Assembly: GCA_016872675.1 (NCBI GenBank)
Contig: VGZG01000012.1
Coordinates: 1 to 60,600, forward strand
Length of the DNA stretch: 60,600 nucleotides
Source of the DNA: Planctomycetota bacterium
GTDB taxonomy: Bacteria; Planctomycetota; UBA1135; UBA2386
Direction: 5' to 3'
The notes beneath the pieces are model-generated. The model searched no databases and was not told where the DNA came from. It saw nothing but the letters and a program-made list of their open reading frames with translations. Shown here piece by piece: positions 28,872-37,190 of this stretch. A program made the translations under genes and the position numbers. Every line of letters begins with the position of its first letter. The first letter of the stretch is position 1.

Positions 28872-29408
28872 GATGAACGGCTCGCTCGCGCGCGGCGCCC
28901 ACTCGGCCGCCGGCGGATCCAGCGGCTCGTCGGCGGTCTCCAGTTGCGCGTCGCAACGCAGCCGCCACGACCAGCCCTCCAGCTTGTGCGCGTCCAAGGT
29001 GGGGGTGCGTAGCTCGTCGACGAAGTAGGAGCCGCGCTGGATCGCGGTCGCCGTGGGCAGGATCAAGCAGCTCGTGCGCGTGTCGATCACGTCGCCGTTG
29101 GCGTCGAGCACGTCGAGCGACACCCAGGCCTGCACGACCGGGCGCGCCGTCCGGTTCTGGTACTGGAAGCGGCAGCGCACGTAGGCGTTACCGGGGTAGC
29201 CGTCGAGCGCGGCTTCGAGCACGGTCACGCGGCCCGCGGCGACGAAGTCGATCGTCTGCCGGCCGGTGTACTGGTTGCGAAACACATCCTGCAAGCGCTC
29301 GAAGTGGCGCAGTTCCTGCACCTGCGGCGCCGAAACGGGCGTCGGCGTGGGCGAGGCGCAAGCGGACAGCATGGCGGCCAGGGCGAGGACGTTGCGGGAG
29401 CGGTGCAT
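28857..29408 (-). CDS. Predicted small lipoprotein
   Basis: 183 residues with signal peptide and lipobox MLSAC (about residues 13-17), so probably lipid-anchored. The middle contains GYPGNAYVRCRFQYQNRTARPVVQAWVSLDVLD, read as an immunoglobulin-like beta sandwich resembling the YcfL/DUF1425 group (only by pattern). C-terminal residues are acidic and proline-rich. Function unknown. It is on the same strand as the next gene (29514-31349), which lies upstream of it. Confidence 0.65.
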   Translation of the reverse strand: MHRSRNVLALAAMLSACASPTPTPVSAPQVQELRHFERLQDVFRNQYTGRQTIDFVAAGRVTVLEAALDGYPGNAYVRCRFQYQNRTARPVVQAWVSLDVLDANGDVIDTRTSCLILPTATAIQRGSYFVDELRTPTLDAHKLEGWSWRLRCDAQLETADEPLDPPAAEWAPRASEPFIRRSR

Positions 29409-29513
29409 AGGTGAAGGCGCGCGGCAAAGGCCGTGCCAGCTGGCGCGGGTTGGCCGCGTCGGCGGCCACTCTGCCGATCAAGGGGTCTGTGGGGCGATCG
29501 CTCTATCCGGGAG

Positions 29514-31349
29514 TCAGTAGCCCAACTGCAGGCGCTGGCCGTTGGTCAGCGCGAACGGCACGGCGGTGGCGGGCATCAGGTCGACCAGCAGGCCTTGTGC
29601 GTACAGCGATTGGCCGAGCAGGCTTGGCGCAAACGGCGTGACGTAGGGCAGCAGTACGGGGACGCCGGTCCAGATGCCCGCGAACAGGCCGGCGTAAGGC
29701 AGCGTGGTGTCGATCAGCAACTCGCCGGCCTGCCCGGGGCTCATGCCGAAGCCCGGCAGCGGCAACCCGCAGGGCAGCGGCACGCCACCGAGGCCGAGGA
29801 ACACGAACGCCAGCGTGCCGTTGGCGGCCTGCGAGCCGAGCGGATTGGTCACCGCGAGGTCGATCGTGGTTCCGAAGGCCGCGCGGCCGCTGGCGACGAG
29901 GCTGTTGGCAGGGCTGGCGCAACCGAGCGCCGTCGTCGTCGCGAGGGTCACTCCGAGGTTGCCGGCGGCGTCGACCGCCGCGCCGTAGACGTCGCCGCCG
30001 CCGGTGCGGTTGTCGGTCCACGCCAGCAGGCTGGCGCCGCTCGGCGTGCTCGCGAGGCCCAGGCGCAGTTTGTCGCTGGCGAACGAACTGGCGACGACGT
30101 TGGGGTGGCGCAGGCCGCCGGTGGCGTCGACGCCGAACAGTTGCACGGACTTCTGCAGCAGGCCGAGGTTCTCGACCAGGACTGCTGCGGCGAAACCGTC
30201 GCCGACGCGCGCCGCGACCGGCGCGAACTTGACGACGGTGTCGATCGGCAGCAGCGTCACGCCGTTCGCGCCCCATTGGCGCGCGCCGAGCGCGTCGATC
30301 GATTGGGCCGAGATGCCCCACGTGGTCTGCGCGGTGTTGCGCTCGTTCCATGCCACCTGGATCGCCTGCGTCGCCGACTGCCAGACGATCGCCGGGTCGA
30401 ACTTGGAGTTGGCGTTGGTCGAGACGTCGACGCCGTTGTGGGGGAAGACCTCGATGCCGGCGGCGTTGACACGCTGCACGCGGACCGAGAACCCCGAGGT
30501 GCTGAAGAAGTGCCACGCGAAGATGGCGCCGCCCTGGCCGTCGGAGGCGATGCGCGGATCGAACGCGATCGGCAGGCTCGTCTGGTCGAACACGGGCAGG
30601 CGCACGCCGCCGTTCCACAGCGGCTGGCCGAGCGCGTCGTACTTCTGCGCGTGCAGGTGCTTGGCCGCCGAGAACGCCGTCGCGCGCACCCAGCTGACCA
30701 CGACCGAGCCGTCGGTCGGCGACGCCGCGACGGGGCGCGCCCACGCCGGCGACTGGCCGGTGTCGCCGGGGATGGCGATGCCGTCGCCGGGGAAGCGCGG
30801 CGCGCCGGCGACATCGAGCCGCTGCAGCTGGATGGTGCGCGTGCCCGAGTTGGGCCAGACGAACACGAAGTCACCGTCGCCGGCCTCGCAGACGCGCGGA
30901 TTGGCCTCGAAGTCGGCGTTGTTCGAGAGCGCGACACCGTTGGCGCCCCATGCCTGCGTGCCCGCCGGCGTGACGCGGTAGGCGTAGACGTCGAGGTCGC
31001 CGCCGGCGCGTGTGTCGGTGAACGTCAGCACGCAGTGGCCGAAGCGGTCGGCGAGCAGGTCCCAGTCGACGAGCGAGGTCGACTGCGGGTTGTTGCTCAC
31101 CAGGATGCCGCCGTGCTGCCACTGCTCGACGCCGGCCGCGTCGAAGCGCTGCAGCCAGACTGCGTAACCGCCGTTGCGGTTGTCGAACCAGCCGACGTAG
31201 CAACCGCCGTCAGGCGTCGCCTTGATCTTGTTGACGACCTGCTCGTTGGCGAAGTCGCCGATCGGCAGGTTCGGTGAGGACGCCGTCGGCCACTGGGCGA
31301 CGGCGATGGCGGGCAGCAGCACGGGGGCGAGGCGAATGGCCAGGACCAT
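29514..31349 (-). CDS. Large secreted repeat protein with planctomycete-type C-terminal module
   Basis: 611 residues from the ATG at 31349. The first 20 residues (MVLAIRLAPVLLPAIAVAQ) are a signal peptide. Residues 30-480 contain repeating units of the kind WLQRFDAAGVEQWQHGG, YAYRVTPAGTQAWGANG, LQRLDVAGAPRFPGDG, AQKYDALGQPLWNGG and AQSIDALGARQWGANG, roughly every 50-60 residues, typical of a beta-propeller-like surface protein. The last 100 residues form the LLGQSLYAQG module, also seen in 9695-10747. A longer upstream frame overlaps the opposite-strand ffh leader and is unlikely. Function unknown; no catalytic motif. Confidence 0.75.
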   Translation of the reverse strand: MVLAIRLAPVLLPAIAVAQWPTASSPNLPIGDFANEQVVNKIKATPDGGCYVGWFDNRNGGYAVWLQRFDAAGVEQWQHGGILVSNNPQSTSLVDWDLLADRFGHCVLTFTDTRAGGDLDVYAYRVTPAGTQAWGANGVALSNNADFEANPRVCEAGDGDFVFVWPNSGTRTIQLQRLDVAGAPRFPGDGIAIPGDTGQSPAWARPVAASPTDGSVVVSWVRATAFSAAKHLHAQKYDALGQPLWNGGVRLPVFDQTSLPIAFDPRIASDGQGGAIFAWHFFSTSGFSVRVQRVNAAGIEVFPHNGVDVSTNANSKFDPAIVWQSATQAIQVAWNERNTAQTTWGISAQSIDALGARQWGANGVTLLPIDTVVKFAPVAARVGDGFAAAVLVENLGLLQKSVQLFGVDATGGLRHPNVVASSFASDKLRLGLASTPSGASLLAWTDNRTGGGDVYGAAVDAAGNLGVTLATTTALGCASPANSLVASGRAAFGTTIDLAVTNPLGSQAANGTLAFVFLGLGGVPLPCGLPLPGFGMSPGQAGELLIDTTLPYAGLFAGIWTGVPVLLPYVTPFAPSLLGQSLYAQGLLVDLMPATAVPFALTNGQRLQLGY

Positions 31350-31443
31350 TCGCCCATGATAGCTGCGGCCGGCGACCTGTCGACCGCCTCCGCCGCACCG
31401 CTTCTCCTTGACCGAGCGCCTGCGGTGCAACATCCTGCGGCGG

Positions 31444-32925
31444 ATGTTCGACTCGCTCGCCAATGCGCTCGGCAAGGCCTACCGGGCCATGGTCGGGCAG
31501 AAGGTCCTGACCGAAGCCAACGTCGACGAGGGCATCCGCGCGGTGCGCACGGCGTTGCTCGAGGCCGACGTCAACTTCCAGGTCGCCAAGGACTTCGTCG
31601 CCGACGTGCGCCAGCGCGTCGTCGGCCAGAAGGTCATCGCGGCGGTCGAACCCGGCCAGCAGTTCGTCAAGTGCTTCCACGACGCGCTGACCGATCTGCT
31701 CGGCGGGCAGCAGACGGGCCTGCCGACGTCGCCGACCGTGCCGCTCGTGCTGATGATGTGCGGCCTGCAAGGCAGCGGCAAGACGACCACGTGCGCGAAG
31801 CTGGCGCTGTGGCTGCGCAAGAACAAGAAGAAGAATCCGTTGCTCGTCGCCGCCGACCTGCAGCGCCCGGCCGCCGTCGAGCAGTTGCAGAGCCTCGGCA
31901 AGCAGCTCGGCATCGCCGTCTACGCCGAGCCGACCAACAAGCGCCCGCCCGAGGTCTGCAAGGCCGGCGTCGAGTTCGCCAAGGCGCGCGGCCACGACGT
32001 CGTCATCCTCGACACCGCCGGTCGCCTGCACGTCGACGAGCCGCTGATGCAGGAAGTGCAGCAGGTGCACGCGCTGGCCAAGCCCGACGGCGTGCTGCTG
32101 GTCTGCGACGCGATGCTCGGCCAGGACGCCGTCAACTCGGCGAAGGCCTTCCACGAGCGCCTGCCGCTGCACGGTCTGATCCTGACCAAGGTCGACGGCG
32201 ACGCCCGCGGCGGCGCCGCGCTGTCGATCGTCAAGGTCACCGGCCGGCCGATCCTGTTCGCCGGCGTCGGCGAGAAGCCCGACGACCTCGAGGAATTCGA
32301 TCCGGCGCGCATGGCCGGCCGCATCCTCGGCATGGGCGATGTCGTCGGCCTCGTCGAAAAGGCGCAGTCGGTGATCGACGAGCGCGAGGCCGAGGCGGCG
32401 GCGAAGAAGCTGCAGAGGGGCCAGTTCAACTTCGAGGACTTCCTCGGCCAGTTGAACATGTTCAAGAAGCTGGGCCCGCTGAAGAAGGTGCTCGGCATGC
32501 TGCCGGGCATGGGCGCGATGATGAAGGACGTCGACCTCGACGACGCGCCGATGCAGCGCATCGAGGCGATGATCCAGTCGATGACGCCGCGCGAGCGCCA
32601 GCGCCCCGATGTCATCGATCTGCCGCGCCGCCGCCGTATCGCGGCTGGCTCGGGCAACGACCTCGACGCCGTCAACGGCCTCATCAAGCAGTTCAAGATG
32701 ATGCAGGACCTGATGAAGAAGCTGGGCAAGGGCGGCGGCTTCCCGGGCATGCCCGCCGGCATGGGGCCAGGCGGCATGGGAGGGGGAGGCATGGGCGGAC
32801 TCGGCGGCCTGCTCGGCGGCGGCATGGGGGGGCCTGGCGGTCTGGGCGGCTTGGGTGGGCTTGGCGGCCTGGGCGGTCGGCCGCCACGTGGCTTCCCGGG
32901 ATTTCCGGGCGGCCGCAGGCGCTGA
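31444..32925 (+). CDS. ffh: Signal recognition particle protein Ffh (SRP54)
   Basis: 493 residues. Binds signal sequences at the ribosome and with 4.5S RNA and FtsY delivers nascent membrane proteins to the Sec translocon. N domain to about 95; GTPase G1 GLQGSGKTTT at 107-116, QRPAA box, DTAGR, and TKVDGDARGG. The methionine-rich M domain follows (about 330-440). The last 50 residues are Gly/Met/Pro-rich (GGMGG repeats), a longer tail than in model species. An upstream in-frame ATG at 31408 exists, but MFDSLANALG is the family start. The 4.5S RNA gene is not seen. It precedes rpsP. Confidence 0.96.
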   Translation: MFDSLANALGKAYRAMVGQKVLTEANVDEGIRAVRTALLEADVNFQVAKDFVADVRQRVVGQKVIAAVEPGQQFVKCFHDALTDLLGGQQTGLPTSPTVPLVLMMCGLQGSGKTTTCAKLALWLRKNKKKNPLLVAADLQRPAAVEQLQSLGKQLGIAVYAEPTNKRPPEVCKAGVEFAKARGHDVVILDTAGRLHVDEPLMQEVQQVHALAKPDGVLLVCDAMLGQDAVNSAKAFHERLPLHGLILTKVDGDARGGAALSIVKVTGRPILFAGVGEKPDDLEEFDPARMAGRILGMGDVVGLVEKAQSVIDEREAEAAAKKLQRGQFNFEDFLGQLNMFKKLGPLKKVLGMLPGMGAMMKDVDLDDAPMQRIEAMIQSMTPRERQRPDVIDLPRRRRIAAGSGNDLDAVNGLIKQFKMMQDLMKKLGKGGGFPGMPAGMGPGGMGGGGMGGLGGLLGGGMGGPGGLGGLGGLGGLGGRPPRGFPGFPGGRRR

Positions 32926-33035
32926 CACCGGGCGCAAAACCCTTGCCAGCAACGGAAAACCGCTGGCGCCGGCGGTTGTCGTCTGCTTGGATTCTCGCCC
33001 CTTTCGCCGCTCCTGACGTACGGAGACAGCTTCCC

Positions 33036-33425
33036 TTGGCAGTCACGCTTCGCCTGAAGAGATTTGGACGCCTCAACCACCCGACCTTCCGCGTGGTGGC
33101 CACCGACCCGCGTTTCCCGCGCGATGGTCGCATCATCGAGGCGCTCGGTTACTTCCTCCCCTTGCTGCCCCGCGCCCAGGAGCAGGTCAAGCTCAACGCT
33201 GACCGCATCCAGTACTGGCTGTCGGTCGGCGCCAAGCCGTCGGACACCGTGGCGCAGATGATCGAGAAGGCCGGCATGAAGGTGCCGGTCACCAAGAAGG
33301 CCGAGCGCGCCAAGAGCAAGGGCAAGCCAGCGCCGTTCGTCGCGCCGAAGAAGAAGGTGCGCAAGCCGAAGGCCCAGCGTCGCGCCGAGAAGGCCGCGCG
33401 CGCCGGTGATTCCGCCAAGAAGTGA
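33036..33425 (+). CDS. rpsP: 30S ribosomal protein bS16 (TTG start)
   Basis: 129 residues. The family core AVTLRLKRFGRLNHPTFRVV, then RDGRIIEALGYF and LNADRIQYWLSVGAKPSDTV is complete by about residue 80. The remaining 50 residues are a Lys/Ala/Arg-rich tail that model bS16 lacks. No ATG or GTG fits; a TTG at 33036 gives the expected MAV- start, with GGAG 13 bases upstream (33021-33024). It follows ffh, the usual neighbour, but rimM, trmD and rplS do not follow. Part of the small subunit. Confidence 0.93.
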   Translation: MAVTLRLKRFGRLNHPTFRVVATDPRFPRDGRIIEALGYFLPLLPRAQEQVKLNADRIQYWLSVGAKPSDTVAQMIEKAGMKVPVTKKAERAKSKGKPAPFVAPKKKVRKPKAQRRAEKAARAGDSAKK

Positions 33426-33532
33426 CGCTCGGCCCGCGGGTGGCGTTCCGGGGCGACCCGGAGCGCGGCCGCGACCCCCCGCTTCCCTGCTTGCTCCGGG
33501 CTGATATCCGTCCGCCGAGATGTGAGGTCGTG

Positions 33533-34297
33533 GTGACGACGAAGAAGAAGACTAAGAAGGCACCGACCGAGCCCGTGGCGCCGCGCGACCCGCGCGCGGC
33601 CCTGGCGCCGACGCCGGAGCACTTCGAGGCGTCGCTCAAGGCGCTGAAGGCCGTGCTCGCCGACTTGCCGCCGCCGCCGGCGCCCGTCGACGGGCAGCCG
33701 CTGCCGAAGCTCGACCTGGTCGACGCGGTGCTGCACATCTACTTCGCCGATGGCGTGGCCTGCGGCTATGCCCAGGAGGCGCGCCGCCGCATCGCCGAAG
33801 GCTTCGTCGACCGCAACGAGTTCCGCGTCACCGAAGCGTTCGAGGTCGAGGACCTGCTGCGCGATCTGCCGATCTCGCGCCTGTTCGATCGCTGCCTCGC
33901 TGTGCGCGACTCGGTGGCGCAGATCTACAACGACCAGAACGGCGTCAACCTCGGCTTCCTGCGCGACGCCGGCATCGGCGACCGCAACACGTTCTTCCAG
34001 CGCGTGCCAGCGCTGCAGTCGCACGTCGTGCACTTCCTGACGACGCTGCTCAACCTCGAAGAGGTCGTGTTCTCCGACAAGGCGACCGTGCGCGCCCAGC
34101 AGCGGCTTGGCTGGGAGGGTCCGGCCGCCAACAAGTTCGTCGACGAGGCGCGCGCGCTGCTCAAGCCGTACGCATGTCTGCCGTTGGACGTCGGCCCGCA
34201 CCTCGCCGGCAAGAAGACGAACCTCAAGCACGCGCTCTCGCCGGCGTGCCTGCTTGCGCGCCTCGCGCCGGCCGGCAAGCGCCGCGCGAAGACCTGA
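33533..34297 (+). CDS. Helical protein of unknown function, possibly HhH-like
   Basis: About 254 residues from GTG at 33533 (or the GTG just before). AGG lies upstream. It begins with a Lys-rich stretch (TTKKKTKKAP) and a Pro-rich segment, followed by an alpha-helical region (LDLVDAVLHIYFADG, RIAEGFVDRNEFR, LPISRLFDRC, FLRDAGIGDRNTFFQRVP, HVVHFLTTLLNLEEVVFSD). The arrangement recalls helix-hairpin-helix DNA repair proteins such as EndoIII-type folds, but no catalytic Lys/Asp pair or Fe-S cluster is evident. A longer frame from 33422 overlaps rpsP's stop by four bases. It sits where rimM/trmD would normally be. I do not recognise it. Confidence 0.65.
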   Translation: MTTKKKTKKAPTEPVAPRDPRAALAPTPEHFEASLKALKAVLADLPPPPAPVDGQPLPKLDLVDAVLHIYFADGVACGYAQEARRRIAEGFVDRNEFRVTEAFEVEDLLRDLPISRLFDRCLAVRDSVAQIYNDQNGVNLGFLRDAGIGDRNTFFQRVPALQSHVVHFLTTLLNLEEVVFSDKATVRAQQRLGWEGPAANKFVDEARALLKPYACLPLDVGPHLAGKKTNLKHALSPACLLARLAPAGKRRAKT

Positions 34298-34407
34298 CCG
34301 CCGGCCGCCCGCAAGGCGGCGGGGCTGGTCGGTTGCGCGACCGATCGGTCGCGTTGTCGTGCGCCTTCCGCCGCCGCCTGCTTGCGTCGGTCGCAGCGAA
34401 CGCGAGC

Positions 34408-35016
34408 ATGGGTAGCGTGGCCGCGTCGCTCGATTTCCAACTCGCGTCGACCTCGCCGCGGCGCAGCGACCTGCTGACCGCTGCGGGACTGCGGTTTTCG
34501 CTGTGCGAGCCGGGGCCGGAGTATCAGGACGGCGGCGACGAGCACGCCAGCGTCGCCGGCGATCCGCGCGCGCACGCGATCGCGCGCGCGACGCGCAAGG
34601 GCGAGGGCGCCGTTCCTGTCGACCGCGACGCGCCGATCCTCGCCGTCGACACCGTCGTCGACCTCGACGGCCGCGAACTCGGCAAGCCGCGCGACGTCGC
34701 CGAGGCCGAAGCGATGCTGACTGCGCTCGCCGGCCGCGCGCATCGCGTCCACACCGCGCACTTCCTGCGCCACGATGCCAGCGGCTATCGCGGCCTGCGG
34801 GTCGCCACCGCGGAGGTCGTCTGCGGCGTGCCCGACGCCGCGGCGCTGCGGCGCTACCTTGCGTCGGGGCAGTGGCGCGGCAAGGCCGGCAGCTACGGTG
34901 TGCAGGACGACGCGCAATCGTTCTTTCAGGTGCGCAGCGGCCGCTACGACACCGTGGTCGGCCTGTCGGTCGCGGCGGTGCAGGAACTGCTGGCCGAGTT
35001 GCGGGGGACGCAGTGA
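34408..35016 (+). CDS. maf: Maf-like nucleoside triphosphate pyrophosphatase
   Basis: 202 residues. Maf proteins hydrolyse non-canonical or excess nucleotides (dTTP/UTP or methylated forms), limiting misincorporation. Signatures: LASTSPRRSDLLTAAGL near the N-terminus, AVDTVVDLDGRELGKP with the active-site Asp, the TALAGRAHRVHTA block, and the C-terminal GSYGVQD segment. The ATG at 34408 gives MGSVAAS and the usual length. The stop overlaps the next gene's start (TGATG). Confidence 0.92.
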   Translation: MGSVAASLDFQLASTSPRRSDLLTAAGLRFSLCEPGPEYQDGGDEHASVAGDPRAHAIARATRKGEGAVPVDRDAPILAVDTVVDLDGRELGKPRDVAEAEAMLTALAGRAHRVHTAHFLRHDASGYRGLRVATAEVVCGVPDAAALRRYLASGQWRGKAGSYGVQDDAQSFFQVRSGRYDTVVGLSVAAVQELLAELRGTQ

Positions 35017-35534
35017 TGTCACCCGCCGCGAAGCTCGCGTGGCGCCTCGCTGCGGCGGTTCTAGTCGCCGGCGGCGCGCTCGCGGTCCTGTACCACTTCG
35101 TGCGCGCCGAGGAGGTCGCCCAGGCGGCGGCGGCGCGCGCACTCGCCGCCCAGCAGCGCGCCGAAGCCGAGCCGGGGCCGATCGAGCGGCTCGGCTTCCC
35201 AGTGCACGCCTCCGACGCGCCGATCCACGTCGCCATCGGCCTTGCGGCTCTGGCTCCGGACGTCGCGCCGGTGCTGGCGGTGCTCGCTGATGGCAGTCTG
35301 GCGCTGCGGCGGCCGCCGCGGCCGTTCGACGGTCCGCTCGCGGGCGCTGTGTCGACCGGCATCCTGGTGCCGGCGGCGCCACTGGCGCAGTGGTCGCCGG
35401 CGGCCCGGGCGGCCTTTGCCGCGGCCGTAGGGGCCTTGGCGGCCGCGCGGCCGGTGCCGGCGGGGCAGGTTCGCGTCGCCGACGCGCCGCTGGCGCCGGC
35501 AGATCTGCGCGCGCTGCTCAGCTGGGTGCCGTGA
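35016..35534 (+). CDS. Membrane-anchored protein of unknown function
   Basis: 172 residues. One N-terminal membrane helix (LAAAVLVAGGALAVLYHFV, about 10-28) is followed by an Ala/Glu-rich helical segment and a soluble domain with GFPVHASDAPIHVAIGLAAL and VSTGILVPAAPL. Nothing catalytic is evident. It resembles biopolymer-transport or cell-division accessory proteins only in shape (single-pass, periplasmic domain). Translationally coupled to maf by a one-base overlap; no RBS is needed between them. Function unknown. Confidence 0.6.
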   Translation: MSPAAKLAWRLAAAVLVAGGALAVLYHFVRAEEVAQAAAARALAAQQRAEAEPGPIERLGFPVHASDAPIHVAIGLAALAPDVAPVLAVLADGSLALRRPPRPFDGPLAGAVSTGILVPAAPLAQWSPAARAAFAAAVGALAAARPVPAGQVRVADAPLAPADLRALLSWVP

Positions 35535-35618
35535 GGCGGATCGCCTTGGGCGTTGACCGGCGGCGGCGTGGCCCTACACTCTTCGCCCCACTCGGCGCGC
35601 GTCAGCGCGTCGTTCGCC

Positions 35619-35834
35619 ATGAAAGCCGACATCCATCCGAAGTACACCGACAGCGCGGTGACCTGCGCTTGCGGCAACAAGTTCACGACCCGTTCGGTGA
35701 AGTCCGAGATCCGCACCGACATCTGCTCGGCGTGCCACCCGTTCTTCACTGGCGCGGCAAAGTTCGTCGACACGGCCGGCCGCGTCGACAAGTTCCGCAA
35801 ACGCTACGGCAAGGGCGAGACTGCCAAGGCCTAG
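35619..35834 (+). CDS. rpmE: 50S ribosomal protein bL31, zinc-binding (C+) form
   Basis: 71 residues, the standard length. Four cysteines in the pattern CxC...CxxC (CACG at 16-18 and ICSAC at 37-40) mark the zinc-bound C+ form. The MKADIHPKY start and [20 protein letters not shown] are typical. The ATG at 35619 is preferred over the 35553 upstream extension. A strong hairpin follows, then prfA. Confidence 0.95.
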   Translation: MKADIHPKYTDSAVTCACGNKFTTRSVKSEIRTDICSACHPFFTGAAKFVDTAGRVDKFRKRYGKGETAKA

Positions 35835-35842
35835 GGGGGTGA

Positions 35843-35867
35843 GGAAGCCGCCGCGAGGCGGCCTTCC
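35843..35867 (+). promoter_or_regulatory. GCGA-tetraloop hairpin between rpmE and prfA
   Basis: GGAAGCCGCC (35843-35852), tetraloop GCGA (35853-35856), GGCGG (35857-35861), a bulged C, then CTTCC (35863-35867). Ten base pairs capped by a GNRA loop. No T-tract follows. It may be a terminator, a processing site, or a post-transcriptional control separating rpmE from prfA. Confidence 0.4.
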
Positions 35868-35929
35868 GCGCAAGGATTGCCCGCCAACTGGGCCCGCCCG
35901 CCCGTGGCCTCGCCTGAGGGAGCCCGCGC

Positions 35930-37009
35930 GTGACCTGGCTGCGTCCGAAGATCCAGCAGAAGCTCGACGGGCTCACTGCCCGGGTGCATGAGTTGCTCGC
36001 CCAATCCGCCGATCCCAAGGTGATCGAGCGGCCTGAGCGCCTCGCGGCGCTCAACAAGGAACTGGGTCTCGCCACGCCCATCGTCGAGCAGTATCGCGCC
36101 TACCAGCAGCTGGCGCAGGAGATCGCCGATTGCGAGGCGCTGGCCGCCGGCGCCGACCGCGACATGGCCGGACTGGCCGCCGCCGAATTGCCCAGCCTGC
36201 GGGCGCGCGTGCAGCCGGCCGTCGACGGCCTCGTCGACGCGCTGCTCGCCGAGGGTTCCGATGACCGCCGCGACTGCATCGTCGAGATCCGCGCCGGCAC
36301 CGGCGGCGAGGAGGCGGCGTTGTTCGCGCGTGACCTCTGCGACGTGTACCAGCGCTACGCCACGCGCATGGGCTGGGTCTTCGAGCCGATGGACGCCACG
36401 CCCGCCGAACAGGGCGGTTTCAAGGAGATCGTCTTCGCGCTGCGCGGCAGGAACGTCTTCCAGGCGATGCAGTTCGAGTCGGGCGGTCACCGCGTGCAGC
36501 GCGTGCCCGAGACCGAGGCCAAGGGCCGCGTGCACACGTCGGCGGCGACCGTCGCAGTGCTGGCCGAGGTCGAGGAGGTCGAGGTCCGGATCGACGACAA
36601 GGATCTGAAGATCGACACCTACCGGTCGAGCGGCGCCGGCGGTCAGCATGTCAACAAGACCGAGTCGGCCGTGCGCATCACGCACATTCCGACCGGCACC
36701 GTCGTCGCCTGCCAGGAGGAGCGCAGCCAGCTGAAGAATCGCCAGCGGGCGATGGCCCTGCTGCGCTCGCGCATCTACGACGCGCAGAAGCGCGCCGCCG
36801 ACGCCGTCCGCGCGGCCGAGCGCAAGGAGCAGGTCGGCTCGGGCGACCGCAGCGACCGCATCCGCACCTACAACTTCCCACAGGATCGGCTGACCGATCA
36901 CCGCATCAACCGCAACTTCTCGTTGGCGCAGGTGATGGAGGGCAAGATGGACCCGGTGGTGACTGCCCTGCAGTCCGACGCGCGCGAGCGCCGCATCGAA
37001 GCGCTCTGA
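35930..37009 (+). CDS. prfA: Peptide chain release factor 1
   Basis: 359 residues; recognises UAA and UAG and triggers release of finished protein. The codon-recognition PxT motif is PET (193-195) and the catalytic GGQ is at 237-239 (SSGAGGQHVNKTESAVR). The GTG start at 35930 has GAGGGAG upstream. prmC, which methylates this glutamine, is two genes downstream. Standard in length and domain order. Confidence 0.97.
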   Translation: MTWLRPKIQQKLDGLTARVHELLAQSADPKVIERPERLAALNKELGLATPIVEQYRAYQQLAQEIADCEALAAGADRDMAGLAAAELPSLRARVQPAVDGLVDALLAEGSDDRRDCIVEIRAGTGGEEAALFARDLCDVYQRYATRMGWVFEPMDATPAEQGGFKEIVFALRGRNVFQAMQFESGGHRVQRVPETEAKGRVHTSAATVAVLAEVEEVEVRIDDKDLKIDTYRSSGAGGQHVNKTESAVRITHIPTGTVVACQEERSQLKNRQRAMALLRSRIYDAQKRAADAVRAAERKEQVGSGDRSDRIRTYNFPQDRLTDHRINRNFSLAQVMEGKMDPVVTALQSDARERRIEAL

Positions 37010-37190
37010 GCGCCCGCCCGCGGATCCCGCGCCGCCCCCGGCCCGTTTCCGCGCCGCCGGGTGAACCCGCGCCGCCCGGCGTCCGTAGAGCCCACAGGGC
37101 CGATTCCTGCGTGACTGGCGGGGCTCCTTCCGCCACGATCCCGCGCCCCCCGGACCCCATCCCTCTCGCTACCCGACTGGAGTCGAATCG

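Noticed and set aside
31395-31428. Seven-pair inverted repeat in the ffh leader (GCACCGC/GCGGTGC)
   Set aside because: A 20-base loop and only seven pairs in GC-rich sequence; not distinguishable from chance.
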